Of a stretch of 64,000 bases of DNA, positions 36,486-44,779 are shown one piece after another (the stretch's first letter is position 1; every line of letters starts with the position of its first letter). This stretch comes from Lentzea jiangxiensis. GTDB lineage: Bacteria > Actinomycetota > Actinomycetes > Mycobacteriales > Pseudonocardiaceae. Location: positions 62,001-126,000 of the forward strand of contig NZ_FNIX01000001.1 of NCBI RefSeq assembly GCF_900104175.1, given 5' to 3'. Position numbers and translations under genes: made by a program. Under the pieces are notes generated by a model. That model had not been told where the DNA came from and searched no databases. It worked only from the letters and a program-made list of their open reading frames with translations.

Positions 36486-37111
36486 GCCGCACCACCGTCC
36501 ACCTGCTCCGCCACGGCGAGGTGCACAACCCGACCGGCATCCTCTACGGCCGCATCCCCGGCTTCAAGCTGTCCGAGCGCGGCCAGAAGCAGGCGCTGAC
36601 CGTCGCCGAACACCTGGCGGACCACGACATCGTGCACGTCGTCGCGTCGCCTTTGGACCGTGCACAGCAGACCGCCGCCCCCATCGCCGACTCGCACCGG
36701 CTGGAGCTCGCGACGGACGAGCGGCTGATCGAGGCCGACAACCAGTTCGAGGGGCTGAAGGTGGCCGTGGGGGACGGTGCACTGCGTTCCCCCCAGCACT
36801 GGCCGAAGCTCGTGAACCCGTTCCGGCCGTCGTGGGGCGAGCCGTACATCGAGATCGCCCACCGCATGCTGGGGGCCGTGCAGAAGGCCCGGTCGCTGGC
36901 TGAGGGGCATGAGGCCGTGTGCATCTCCCACCAGCTGCCGATCTGGACCGTGCGCCGGTTCCTGGAGGGCAAGCGGATGTGGCACGACCCGCGCCGGCGC
37001 GAGTGCTCGCTGGCTTCTCTGACCTCGCTCGTCTTCGAGGGCGAGCAGCTGGTCCGGATCGCCTACACCGAGCCCGTCGGGGCCACCAACCCCAGGATGA
37101 CCGGGGCATGA
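36482..37111 (+). CDS. Histidine phosphatase family protein
   Basis: A 209-residue phosphatase of the phosphoglycerate-mutase-like superfamily. The RHGEVHNP motif (His at residue 11) is the phospho-acceptor, with [10 protein letters not shown] and the second histidine in [11 protein letters not shown]. The same gene follows hemL in M. tuberculosis (Rv0525). Substrate unknown. It starts in the hemL stop (GTGA) and its stop overlaps the ATG of the ResA-like gene, linking heme synthesis to cytochrome c maturation in one transcription unit. Confidence 0.9.
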   Translation: MSRTTVHLLRHGEVHNPTGILYGRIPGFKLSERGQKQALTVAEHLADHDIVHVVASPLDRAQQTAAPIADSHRLELATDERLIEADNQFEGLKVAVGDGALRSPQHWPKLVNPFRPSWGEPYIEIAHRMLGAVQKARSLAEGHEAVCISHQLPIWTVRRFLEGKRMWHDPRRRECSLASLTSLVFEGEQLVRIAYTEPVGATNPRMTGA

Positions 37112-37665
37112 AGCGCCTCCTGGTCCTGCTGTTGCTGCTGGCGGGGTGCGCCACCGGCAAGGACGTCGCTCAGATCGGCGCCGGCGAGTTCTACCTCGTG
37201 GCGCCCGGCGGGCAGGTGGAGCTCCGGTACGCGGCCGGTGAGCGGAAGCCGCTGACGGGGCTCGAGGGGGAGTCCCTGATGGAGGACGGCCGGACCGTCC
37301 GGCTGTCCGACTTCGCCGGGAAACCCGTCGTCATCAACATCTGGGGTGCCTGGTGCGGACCCTGCCGCACCGAGGCGCCGGAAATGCAGAAGATCTTCGA
37401 CTCCGGGACCCAGGTGCTCGGGGTCGACGTCAAGGAGACGTCGAAGGCCCAGCCCCGGGACTTCATGCGGGACCGGTCGCTGACCTACCCGTCCATCTAC
37501 GATGCTTCTTCTCGCAGCTTCGTGAACGTGTTCCGGGGATTGCCCGCCAATGCCGTTCCTTCCACCTTCGTGGTGGACGAGGAGCATCGGGTGGCTGCTG
37601 TTTTCCTGGTGCCTGTTCTGGCTTCTGATTTGCAGAGCGTTGTGGACGAGTTGGCTCGGGAATGA
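37108..37665 (+). CDS. ResA-like thioredoxin-fold lipoprotein for cytochrome c maturation
   Basis: A 185-residue extracytoplasmic thiol-disulfide protein. The signal ends in the lipobox LLAGC (Cys14), so it is membrane-tethered. The redox site is WGAWCGPCRTEAP (Cys83, Cys86), with a cis-proline in NAVPSTFVVD. In System II cytochrome c biogenesis, ResA reduces the apocytochrome CXXCH cysteines using electrons from CcdA. The genes for CcdA, ResB and CcsB lie downstream, interrupted only by the reverse-strand M64 peptidase gene. Confidence 0.92.
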   Translation: MKRLLVLLLLLAGCATGKDVAQIGAGEFYLVAPGGQVELRYAAGERKPLTGLEGESLMEDGRTVRLSDFAGKPVVINIWGAWCGPCRTEAPEMQKIFDSGTQVLGVDVKETSKAQPRDFMRDRSLTYPSIYDASSRSFVNVFRGLPANAVPSTFVVDEEHRVAAVFLVPVLASDLQSVVDELARE

Positions 37666-37729
37666 TCTTGTCGGACCCGTTGAGCAGGTTGTGTCGCGAG
37701 GGGTCCTGAGAGTGGGGGGACGCCTGCGT

Positions 37730-37760
37730 CAGCCAGCGTTTCCGCTGGCTGTGGCGTTTC
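37730..37760. terminator. Bidirectional terminator between convergent genes
   Basis: Perfect 9-bp stem CAGCCAGCG / CGCTGGCTG with loop TTTC, followed by TGGCGTTTCTT. It sits in the 237-base space between the ResA-like gene and the M64 peptidase gene. The rest of this space (37761-37902) shows no gene. Confidence 0.65.
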
Positions 37761-37902
37761 TTCGGTGTTGTGCGCGGCCTGGTTGCGTTCGCCTGTCGCG
37801 TCCTTGGGTGGGTGGTGGCGGGGGCCAGCGAAAGCCAAGAGCAAGAACGGCTCGGCTTCGCCTTCGCGCTGGAGCTTCGGCCTCGCGTCTGCGGCCGGCT
37901 GG

Positions 37903-38892
37903 CTAAGGCGCGGGGGGTGCTGCCACCGGCTCGTTCAGCGACGGGATCTTCGCCTTGAACGCCTTGACCATCGCGTCGCGGCCGATCGAGTTGAACTGCT
38001 TGCCCAGGGTTCGCATGATCGAGTTCGCGGTGGGGCGGTACAGGCCGTTCTTGTAGTACCTCGCACCCTCGACCGGGGCGATCACGCCGCCGTCCGGCGA
38101 GGGCTGGCCCAGGTACTCGCCCCACTTGGCGCCGGTCGGGTCCTTCGTCACGTTGAACTCGCGTGGTTCGGTGCCGGTGTAGGTGGCGTAGGGGTAGTCG
38201 TACTCGTCGGCCAGGCCGCCGATCGAGTGGCCCAGTTCGTGGATCGCGATCTGGCCCGCCGAGGCGTTCGAGCCTGCGGCGGTGGCCACCGAGCCGCCTG
38301 CTCCGCCGTACTTCGCGGTGTTGCCGAGTGCGATGACCTGGTCTGCCTGCGGGGCGAGGGCCGCGTACTCCTTGGCCTTGGTCTCGTTGACGCAGAGGAG
38401 GCGTTCTGTGGTGGCGTCCCGGCCCTGGCACCAGAAGCCCATGTCGAGGGCGGTGTCCTTCGCGATGCCCCTGGTCGGGTCGTGGTCCACGCCGGACTCG
38501 TTCGAGACGACGTTGACCTGCCAGACGTTGAAGTACGCCTTGTAGGTGGTGAAGGGTTCCACCGCGGAGAGCTCGTCCCACTTGCTCTGCACGTTCGCCG
38601 TGTAGGTGGCGAGGTCGTCGGCCGTGTAGCCGTCGCCCACGAAGACCAGGTCGAAGGCGTCGGACGAGTCGCGGTCGCCGAAGACCTTCGTGACTTCCGC
38701 CGTCGCGAGGGCTCGGAAGCCCGCTGACTCCTCCGCCGGTGCCTTCGGAGTTCGGACCTGCGTGATCGAGCCGTCTTCGCCGAAGACCTCGCGCCATTCC
38801 ATCGCCGGGGCGGCGCCACCGGCCGGTACCTGCGCGAACAGGGCCAGCGCGGTAACGGTCAGCGCTGGGAGGAGCAGCCGCGAACGATGCAT
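37903..38892 (-). CDS. Secreted M64-family metallopeptidase
   Basis: A 329-residue exported zinc peptidase. The signal peptide MHRSRLLLPALTVTALALFA ends near AGGAAPA (about residue 28). The body contains DLVFVGDGYTADDLATY and FNVWQVNVVSNESGVDH, typical of the M64 (IgA peptidase-like) family, and the metal motif HELGHSIGGLADEYDYP, with His218, Glu219, His222 and the following Asp229-Glu230. Family members include the Clostridium ramosum IgA protease, but actinobacterial substrates are unknown. TAGCGT 6 bases before the ATG suggests a leaderless mRNA. It interrupts the cytochrome c maturation genes. Confidence 0.92.
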   Translation of the reverse strand: MHRSRLLLPALTVTALALFAQVPAGGAAPAMEWREVFGEDGSITQVRTPKAPAEESAGFRALATAEVTKVFGDRDSSDAFDLVFVGDGYTADDLATYTANVQSKWDELSAVEPFTTYKAYFNVWQVNVVSNESGVDHDPTRGIAKDTALDMGFWCQGRDATTERLLCVNETKAKEYAALAPQADQVIALGNTAKYGGAGGSVATAAGSNASAGQIAIHELGHSIGGLADEYDYPYATYTGTEPREFNVTKDPTGAKWGEYLGQPSPDGGVIAPVEGARYYKNGLYRPTANSIMRTLGKQFNSIGRDAMVKAFKAKIPSLNEPVAAPPAP

Positions 38893-38898
38893 GTGTTG

Positions 38899-38904
38899 AC
38901 GCTA
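38899..38904 (-). promoter_or_regulatory. -10 element for a leaderless M64 peptidase mRNA
   Basis: TAGCGT on the minus strand, 6 bases before the ATG at 38892. Confidence 0.55.
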
Positions 38905-38960
38905 AGCAACCGTGATGTCACCCACAAGCTGCAATTGTCGGTACTTTTGGCCCAAGCCTT

Positions 38961-38981
38961 GTGTCGGGTCAAAACCGACAC
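38961..38981. promoter_or_regulatory. Inverted repeat upstream of ccdA
   Basis: GTGTCGG-GTCAAAA-CCGACAC: perfect 7-base arms, located 29 bases upstream of the ccdA -10. Position and symmetry suggest an operator; the regulator is unknown. Confidence 0.4.
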
Positions 38982-39009
38982 CGGTGGTCGCGTGATCTGG
39001 GCAACTACC

Positions 39010-39015
39010 TACTCT
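39010..39015 (+). promoter_or_regulatory. -10 element for leaderless ccdA mRNA
   Basis: TACTCT, exactly 7 bases before the GTG at 39023. Confidence 0.5.
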
Positions 39016-39022
39016 GAGGTGT

Positions 39023-39799
39023 GTGAACCCCACCGATCTGGCGATTTCCGGACCGTTGCTGCTGGCGACCGGGGTTGCTCTGCTCGCTGGCTTCATCTCG
39101 TTCGCGTCGCCGTGCGTGGTGCCGCTCGTGCCCGGTTACCTGGCGTACCTGGCCGGGCTGGTCGGGGCCGAGGCGCCTCGGGTCGAGGCCGACGAGCCCG
39201 CGAAGGCCGGGCGGTTGCGGGTGGCCGGGGCCTCGCTGTTGTTCGTGGGCGGGTTCACGGTGGTCTTCGTGCTGGCCTCGATGACGATCCTCGGTGCCAC
39301 GGACGCGTTGCTGCTCAACGCTGATCTGTTCCAACGCATCGGTGGGGTCGTCACGATCCTGATGGGGCTCGTGTTCATCGGGCTGGTGCCGGCGCTGCAG
39401 AAGGACGTGCGGTTCCACGCGAAGCCCAGGAGCGGGCTGGTCGGGGCGCCGTTGCTCGGGGCCGTGTTCGCGCTCGGGTGGACGCCGTGCGTCGGGCCGA
39501 CGCTCGCCGGGGTGATGGCCGTGGCGCGCAGCACCGAGGTCGGGTCGTCGACGGTGCGCGGGGCCGTGCTCGTGCTCGCGTACTGCCTGGGGCTCGGGTT
39601 GCCGTTCGTGGTGCTCGCGCTCGGGGCCCGGTGGGCGCTGGGGGTCACGAAGTGGCTGCGCACGCACGCCCGGCAGGTGCAGATCTTCGGCGGTGTGCTG
39701 CTGATCCTGGTCGGGATCGCGCTGGTCACCGGGCTCTGGGGTGAGTTCGTCGGGTGGCTGCGCTACTCGTTCGTCGACGTCGTGGAGTTGCCGCTCTAG
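39023..39799 (+). CDS. ccdA: Cytochrome c biogenesis protein CcdA
   Basis: A 258-residue membrane thiol transporter moving reducing equivalents from cytoplasmic thioredoxin to ResA. It has about six transmembrane helices; the redox cysteines are Cys31 in SFASPCVVPLVPGY and Cys156 in GWTPCVGPTL, the paired proline-flanked cysteines typical of DsbD/CcdA. GTG start with a leaderless -10. The resB GTG overlaps its stop (TAGTG). Mycobacterial counterpart by position: Rv0527. Confidence 0.96.
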   Translation: MNPTDLAISGPLLLATGVALLAGFISFASPCVVPLVPGYLAYLAGLVGAEAPRVEADEPAKAGRLRVAGASLLFVGGFTVVFVLASMTILGATDALLLNADLFQRIGGVVTILMGLVFIGLVPALQKDVRFHAKPRSGLVGAPLLGAVFALGWTPCVGPTLAGVMAVARSTEVGSSTVRGAVLVLAYCLGLGLPFVVLALGARWALGVTKWLRTHARQVQIFGGVLLILVGIALVTGLWGEFVGWLRYSFVDVVELPL

Positions 39800-41316
39800 T
39801 GATCGCCTTCCTGCGCAACACGTGGCGCGGCCTCACCTCGATGAGGACCGCGCTGACGCTGCTGTTCCTGCTCGCGCTCGCGGCGATGCCCGGTGCGCTG
39901 CTGCCGCAGTTGTCGCTCAACGCGGCCAAGGTCGACGAGTACGTCGCTCAAAGGGGCTGGTGGGGCGAGCTGCTCCTGAAGCTCGGGTTCTTCGAGGTCT
40001 ACGCGACGCCGTGGTTCGCCGCGATCTACCTGCTGCTGTTCACCTCCCTCGTCGGGTGTCTGCTGCCCCGCACGTGGGAGTACTTCAAGCAGATGCGCTC
40101 GAAGCCGGTGCTGACACCGCGCAACCTCTCGCGCATGCCGCACCACGCGCAGGCCGAGCTCGACATCACGCCGGACGAGGCCGTCGAGCGCGCGGAGAAG
40201 GCCCTGCGCGGCTGGCGGATGGACTCCGGCGAGGGCGCGGTCAGCGCCGAACGCGGGTTCCTGCGCGAGACCGGCAACCTGGTCTTCCACTTCGCGCTGC
40301 TGGGCCTGCTGGTGTCGTTCGCGCTGGGCAAGATGTTCAGCTACGAGGGCCAGGTCATCGTCCAGGCGGACGGCGGCCAGTTCTGCAACGGCGGCATCTT
40401 CAACTACGACTCGTTCCGGCCGGGCCTGCGGGTCGACGGCACGGACCTCACGCCGTTCTGCGTCGAGATCGGCGAGTTCTCCGCGGAGTACCTCGACAAC
40501 GGCCAGCCCGTCGGCTTCCAGGCCGACATCCGCTACCAGTCGGGCCAGGACCTCGCCGCGAACACCTGGAAGCCCTACACGCTGCAGGTCAACCACCCGC
40601 TGCGCACCGACGGCGACCGCGTCTACCTGCTCGGCCACGGCTACACGCCGACGTTCACGGTGACGTTCCCCAACGGCGAGAAGCGGACGCAGGGCATCCA
40701 GTGGCTGCCGGCCGACCAGCTCACGCTGGCCTCCGAGGGCGCCACGAAGTTCGACCCGCCGGGCATCACGGACTCCGAGACGCGGCGCAAGAACCAGATC
40801 GCGGTGACGGGGCTGCTGGCGCCGACGCCGCTGCTGCACGGCGGCATCCTGACCTCGAAGTACCCGGCGCTGAACAACCCGATGGTCGCCGTCGACGTGT
40901 ACCGCGGTGATCTCGGGGTGGACGACGGACGTGGCCAGTCGATCTTCTCGATCGACGGGAAGATGGTCGAGCAGGGCCGGTTGCAGAAGGTCGCGCGCAA
41001 GAACCTCGCGCTGGGCGAGGAGATCGCGCTCGACGACGGCACCAAGGTGCGCTTCGACTCCGTGAACGACTGGGTGTCGCTGCAGGTCTCGCACGACCCG
41101 ACCCAGGGGTACGTGCTGGTGTTCGCCATCCTGATCATCCTCGGCCTGGGGGTCTCGCTGACCGTCAAGCGCCGCAGGGTGTGGGTGCGTGCGACCCGTT
41201 TGGAGGACGGGCGTACTTTGGTCGAGGTCGGCGGGCTCGCCCGTACTGACCAGGCAGGATACGGTGAGGAGTTCACGCGCCTCGCCCGCGCGGTCTTGAA
41301 CGAGGAGAAGTCCTGA
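39799..41316 (+). CDS. resB: Cytochrome c biogenesis protein ResB
   Basis: A 505-residue component of the System II heme-delivery complex. Three N-terminal helices (MRTALTLLFLLALAAMPGAL; WFAAIYLLLFTSLVGCLLP; LVFHFALLGLLVSFALGKMF) precede a large extracytoplasmic domain (about 185-430). A last helix near 435-455 (GYVLVFAILIILGLGVSL) and a cytoplasmic tail follow. These are normal ResB topology and length. GTG at 39799 shares bases with the ccdA stop, and the ccsB ATG overlaps its own stop, giving tight coupling. Confidence 0.95.
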   Translation: MIAFLRNTWRGLTSMRTALTLLFLLALAAMPGALLPQLSLNAAKVDEYVAQRGWWGELLLKLGFFEVYATPWFAAIYLLLFTSLVGCLLPRTWEYFKQMRSKPVLTPRNLSRMPHHAQAELDITPDEAVERAEKALRGWRMDSGEGAVSAERGFLRETGNLVFHFALLGLLVSFALGKMFSYEGQVIVQADGGQFCNGGIFNYDSFRPGLRVDGTDLTPFCVEIGEFSAEYLDNGQPVGFQADIRYQSGQDLAANTWKPYTLQVNHPLRTDGDRVYLLGHGYTPTFTVTFPNGEKRTQGIQWLPADQLTLASEGATKFDPPGITDSETRRKNQIAVTGLLAPTPLLHGGILTSKYPALNNPMVAVDVYRGDLGVDDGRGQSIFSIDGKMVEQGRLQKVARKNLALGEEIALDDGTKVRFDSVNDWVSLQVSHDPTQGYVLVFAILIILGLGVSLTVKRRRVWVRATRLEDGRTLVEVGGLARTDQAGYGEEFTRLARAVLNEEKS

Positions 41317-42233
41317 TGCCGGTCAACGAGACACTCGCGACCTACAGCGACTGGCTGTACCGCAGCGCGTTGGGCGTCTACCTGTTCGCGGTCCTGCTCT
41401 ACGCGGTCGAGCAGGCTTTCTCCCGTGCGCCGCGCAAGTCCGAGGCGCTGGTCGGAGCCGGTGCGCCGAGCGTCCTCACCGACGAGCCGAAGAGTGAGCT
41501 GACCAGGGCCGAACGCATCGGTCGCATGGGCGCCGCGATGACGGTTCTCGGCGCGTTGCTGCACCTCGGGTCGTTGGTCATGCGCGGTTTGTCGGCCGGG
41601 CGCGCGCCCTGGGGCAACATGTACGAGTACATGTCGCTGCTGTGCCTCGCGGCCGTGGCGACGTGGATCGTGCTGATGGTCAAGTTCTCGATCCGCCGGC
41701 TCGGCGTGTTCGTGCTGCCCCCGATCCTGGTCCTGCTGTTCCTCGGCGGCACCGTCCTCTACGCCGAGTCGGCGCCGGTCCAGCCCGCGCTGCGGTCGTA
41801 CTGGCTGGTGATCCACGTCTCGGTGATCTCGATCTCGTCCGGCATCCTGCTGATCCCGGGCGTCACGTCGATCCTCTACCTGCTCAAGGACCGCCGGACC
41901 GACCGCTTCCCGAAGCTCCCGTCCGCCGACGTGCTCGACCGCATGTCGTACCGGACGACGGTGCTCGCTTTCCCGCTGTTCACCGCGGGCATCATCTGCG
42001 GCGCGATCTGGGCGGAAGCGGCATGGGGCCGGTTCTGGGGCTGGGACCCCAAGGAGACGGTGGCGTTCGTCTCGTGGGTGGTCTACGCGGCGTATCTGCA
42101 CGCGCGTGCGACGGCCGGTTGGCGTGGCCGCGGGGCCGCTTGGATCAACGTCGCGGGCTTCGCGGTGAACGTCTTCAACCTGTTCTTCATCAACTTGGTC
42201 GCGACCGGGTTGCATTCCTACGCCGGTCTCTGA
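41316..42233 (+). CDS. ccsB: Cytochrome c biogenesis protein CcsB (CcsA/ResC type)
   Basis: A 305-residue polytopic membrane protein, the heme-handling partner of ResB. The heme-binding WWD-type motif is WGRFWGWDPKETVAFVSWVV; conserved histidines are visible in LLHLGSLVMRG, YWLVIHVSVI and VATGLHSYAG. About eight helices are predicted. Start overlaps the resB stop (TGATG). With ResA-like protein, CcdA and ResB this forms a complete System II set for c-type cytochromes. Confidence 0.95.
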   Translation: MPVNETLATYSDWLYRSALGVYLFAVLLYAVEQAFSRAPRKSEALVGAGAPSVLTDEPKSELTRAERIGRMGAAMTVLGALLHLGSLVMRGLSAGRAPWGNMYEYMSLLCLAAVATWIVLMVKFSIRRLGVFVLPPILVLLFLGGTVLYAESAPVQPALRSYWLVIHVSVISISSGILLIPGVTSILYLLKDRRTDRFPKLPSADVLDRMSYRTTVLAFPLFTAGIICGAIWAEAAWGRFWGWDPKETVAFVSWVVYAAYLHARATAGWRGRGAAWINVAGFAVNVFNLFFINLVATGLHSYAGL

Positions 42234-42266
42234 CGAGTTAACCCCCACGTCGATGGAACCGCTGGT

Positions 42267-42286
42267 GGTTGCGTACCGTCGCAACC
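42267..42286 (+). terminator. Short hairpin after ccsB
   Basis: GGTTGCG / CGCAACC 7-bp stem with loop TACCGT, about 34 bases after the ccsB stop. It could be a weak terminator or part of the leader of the next gene. Confidence 0.35.
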
Positions 42287-42334
42287 CGGGGGTCGGGGAA
42301 GTCCTGGTCCCCTTGCTCAGGGAGGGCCACAGCG

Positions 42335-43645
42335 GTGACATGGCAACCACCGGGTGAGGAACAGGGCTCCGGCCCGCAGTACGTCGACCCCCAGGCGGCG
42401 GCCTACCTCGACCCGCAGCAATCCGGCCCGCAGCACGTCAGCGGCGGCCAATCCGGCCCGTACCACGTGGGCGGCAACCCCTCCGGCCCGTACCAGGTGC
42501 CGGGCGGTGCCTCCGGTCCCTACCAGGTGCCCGGCGCCGCGTCGGGTTCGTACCCGGTGCCCGGTTCGCAGTCGGGCAGCTACCAGGTGGGCGGCGGCCA
42601 GTCGGGTGCTCATCCGGTCGGTGGCGGCCCGTCGGGCCCGCACAGCACGGGGCCGAACACGGCGCAGTACGGGCAGTTCGCCGGCTCGCAGTACCCGAAC
42701 AACTTCCCGCAGCAGCAGTACCGCTCGCAGGCGCAGGAAGTGTCGTCGCAGCAGCTGATCAAGAAGGAGAAGCGCCCGCCGACGTCGGGCTGGCGCAAGA
42801 CCCTGCACACGGTCACCGGTGGCGCCATCAACCTCGGCGAGAGCCCTGCCGACGTGCGCCGCCGCGAGCTGATCGCACGGATCAACCAGCCGCTGCGCGG
42901 GTGCTACAAGATCGCGATGCTGTCGCTCAAGGGTGGTGTCGGCAAGACCACGACGACCACGACGCTGGGCTCGACGTTCTCGTCGCTGCGCGGCGACCGG
43001 GTGATCGCCGTCGACGCGAACCCCGACCGCGGCACGCTGGCGCTGAAGATCCCGCGGGAGACCACGGCGACCGTGCGCCACCTTCTGCGCGACGCACCGC
43101 GGATCACGAAGTACAGCGACGTGCGCGCGTACACCTCGCAGTCGCCCGCGCGCCTCGAGGTGCTGGCGTCCGAGCAGGACCCGGCGGTGTCGGAGGCGTT
43201 CAGCGAAGAGGACTACCGGCGCACGGTGGCGTTGCTGGAGCACTTCTACAACATCGTGCTGACCGACTGCGGCACCGGACTGATGCACTCGGCGATGAAG
43301 GGCGTGCTGGACGAGGCGGACTCGCTGGTCCTGGTGTCGTCCGGCTCCGTCGACGGCGCGCAGACCTCGGCCGCGACACTCGACTGGCTGGAGGCGCACG
43401 GCTACCGCGACCTGGTCGCGAAGTCCGTGTGCGTGATCAACTCGGTGCGCCCGAAGTCGGGCAAGGTCGACATCGACAAGCTTGCCGCGCACTTCCAGCA
43501 GCGGTGCCGTGCCGTGGTCCGCCTGCCGTTCGACGCCCACCTCGAGGAGGGCGCCGAGATCGCGCTGGACCAGCTCGCACCGGAGACCCGGCTCGCGTTG
43601 CTGGAACTCGCCGCGGTGGTCGCGGACGACTTCCCGCACTCCTGA
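42335..43645 (+). CDS. ParA/MinD-like ATPase with Gly/Pro/Ser repeat N-terminus
   Basis: A 436-residue P-loop ATPase. The first 140 residues are disordered and contain about nine imperfect decapeptides of the type SGPYQVPGG. The ATPase domain (about 180-436) has the deviant Walker A LKGGVGKTTTTTTLGS, switch I-like AVDANPDRGTLA, and VLTDCGTGLMHSAM. No parB or parS-like gene is adjacent, so plasmid partition is unlikely. Mycobacteria have a similar ATPase after ccsA (Rv0530), and proline-rich ATPases such as EspI act near type VII secretion loci. GTG start has GGAGG 9 bases upstream. Confidence 0.88.
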   Translation: MTWQPPGEEQGSGPQYVDPQAAAYLDPQQSGPQHVSGGQSGPYHVGGNPSGPYQVPGGASGPYQVPGAASGSYPVPGSQSGSYQVGGGQSGAHPVGGGPSGPHSTGPNTAQYGQFAGSQYPNNFPQQQYRSQAQEVSSQQLIKKEKRPPTSGWRKTLHTVTGGAINLGESPADVRRRELIARINQPLRGCYKIAMLSLKGGVGKTTTTTTLGSTFSSLRGDRVIAVDANPDRGTLALKIPRETTATVRHLLRDAPRITKYSDVRAYTSQSPARLEVLASEQDPAVSEAFSEEDYRRTVALLEHFYNIVLTDCGTGLMHSAMKGVLDEADSLVLVSSGSVDGAQTSAATLDWLEAHGYRDLVAKSVCVINSVRPKSGKVDIDKLAAHFQQRCRAVVRLPFDAHLEEGAEIALDQLAPETRLALLELAAVVADDFPHS

Positions 43646-43667
43646 GGCGGGTACGTCTGACAGTGGC

Positions 43668-43700
43668 GGAAAGGGGTCCTGCGATCAGGGCCCCTTTTCC
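43668..43700. terminator. Bidirectional terminator between convergent genes
   Basis: A long stem GGAAAGGGGTCCTG / CAGGGCCCCTTTTCC (one G-T pair and one bulge) around loop CGAT, 22 bases after the ATPase stop and directly before the end of the reverse-strand gene. Ends in TTTTCC. Confidence 0.8.
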
Positions 43701-43702
43701 GT

Positions 43703-43870
43703 TCACTCCTCGCGCTTGCGCTGCTCGTCGAGCTTGCGCAGGAACTCCGGGTCGTCGTCGGGTGCGATCACCTTGCGGCCTGGGGTGTACTCCGAGTGCT
43801 GCGGGGCGAACGCTCGCCACACGAGCACAGCCACGGTGAGCGCACCGATCACCGCCAGCAGGTAGATCAT
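43703..43870 (-). CDS. Small single-pass membrane protein
   Basis: A 55-residue protein: one transmembrane helix at the N-terminus (MIYLLAVIGALTVAVLVW), then a short cytoplasmic tail HSEYTPGRKVIAPDDDPEFL and a charged KLDEQRKREE end. The ATG at 43870 is preceded by AAGGGAGG at suitable distance; an upstream GTG at 43894 would add eight residues. The tail pattern with DDDPEFLR is common in short actinobacterial membrane proteins of unknown function. Confidence 0.75.
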   Translation of the reverse strand: MIYLLAVIGALTVAVLVWRAFAPQHSEYTPGRKVIAPDDDPEFLRKLDEQRKREE

Positions 43871-43927
43871 CGTGTCGCCACCTCCCTTTGCCACGAGGTT
43901 ACCCGCGGCACAGGAGTTACTACGGTT

Positions 43928-44134
43928 TCAATGGCGAACGGGTTCAGTCGCCTCGGTCGTCAGCTCCGAGAGGAGCTGCTTCACCTCGGTCTCACGGAAC
44001 CTGCGATGTCCTCCAGGGGTGCGGATCGAGCCGATGCGACCTGCGGTGGCCCATCGGGTCACGGTCTTCGGGTCGACCCGGAACAGATTGGCGACTTCCC
44101 CAGGCGTCAAGAGCCGCTCGGTGGCTGCAGTCAC
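43928..44134 (-). CDS. bldC: Developmental transcriptional regulator BldC
   Basis: A 68-residue MerR-like DNA-binding protein. LLTPGEVANLFRVDPKTVTR is the helix-turn-helix, followed by WATAGRIGSIRTPGGHRRFR, closely matching Streptomyces BldC, which sustains vegetative growth by delaying entry into development. Start GTG at 44134 has GAGGAGG about 4 bases upstream. BldC lacks the dimerisation helix and ligand domain of classical MerR proteins, as here. Confidence 0.92.
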   Translation of the reverse strand: MTAATERLLTPGEVANLFRVDPKTVTRWATAGRIGSIRTPGGHRRFRETEVKQLLSELTTEATEPVRH

Positions 44135-44283
44135 TCGTCCTCCTCAGATCAGACGTTCCGGTCTGATCGTGGCATCTGACCCATCAGGTACTCGAACGCT
44201 TGTTGTTTGGTAAAGAGGTAGTAAGGGACGCAGAGGGCGAACCGGACACGCGAGGTCCGCTGTGTGCCCGGACACGTGGGGCA

Positions 44284-44289
44284 TAGGGT
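44284..44289 (+). promoter_or_regulatory. -10 element for a leaderless Lrp/AsnC gene mRNA
   Basis: TAGGGT, exactly 7 bases before the GTG at 44297. Confidence 0.55.
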
Positions 44290-44296
44290 GTCGCGG

Positions 44297-44779
44297 GTGG
44301 ATGCTCTTGATCGGCAGATCATCGCCGCGCTGCGCGCCAACGGACGGGCCACGTACGCCGATCTCGGCAGGCAGGTCGGCCTGTCCGCGTCCGCCGTGCA
44401 CGAGCGGGTCGGCAAGCTCGAGTCCAGCGGCGTGATCGTCGGCTACCACGCCGTCGTGGACCCCAGCGCGGTCGGCTTGGGCGTGACGGCGCTGATCGGG
44501 ATCCACCCCACCGACATCGCGGACGACAACGAGGTCGCCGTCGCCCTCGGGGAGCTGCACGAGGTCGAGTCCTGCTACCGGGTGGCGGGCGACGAGTCGT
44601 TCATCGTCAAGGTCAGGGTGGCGACCGTCGACGACCTGGAGCGCTCGCTCGGCCGTCTGCGGCGCATCCCCGGGGTGGCCCGCACCCGCACGACCGTGGT
44701 GCTCTCCACGCGGTTCGAGGGACGCCCGAACACCGGAGACGAGGAAGGCGACGTAACCTGGACGGGTGCTCGCTCGTGA
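44297..44779 (+). CDS. Lrp/AsnC family transcriptional regulator
   Basis: A 160-residue regulator. The N-terminal HTH has VDALDRQIIAALRANGRATY and LSASAVHERVGKLESSGVI. The C-terminal RAM (ligand-binding) domain has LGVTALIGIHPTDIADDNEV and AGDESFIVKVRVATVDDLE. Length is typical. The start at GTG 44297 was chosen from the TAGGGT-N7-GTG leaderless pattern; 44288 is an alternative. Its end overlaps the DUF4229 gene by 14 bases. Ligand and targets are unknown, though the cysteine desulfhydrase-like gene nearby is a candidate. Confidence 0.9.
   Translation: MDALDRQIIAALRANGRATYADLGRQVGLSASAVHERVGKLESSGVIVGYHAVVDPSAVGLGVTALIGIHPTDIADDNEVAVALGELHEVESCYRVAGDESFIVKVRVATVDDLERSLGRLRRIPGVARTRTTVVLSTRFEGRPNTGDEEGDVTWTGARS
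44754..44759 (+). promoter_or_regulatory. -10 element for a leaderless DUF4229 gene mRNA
   Basis: TAACCT, 6 bases before the GTG at 44766, inside the end of the Lrp gene. Confidence 0.4.

Noticed and set aside
37766-37902. Possible C-terminal extension or small gene between the ResA-like and M64 peptidase genes
   Set aside because: The peptidase frame has a clear stop at 37903, and the frames beyond are Arg/Ala-rich with no start signal.
42335-43645. The ParA-like gene as part of a replication or partition locus
   Set aside because: No parB, no parS-like repeats and no dnaA-type boxes nearby; the context is cytochrome maturation and regulators.
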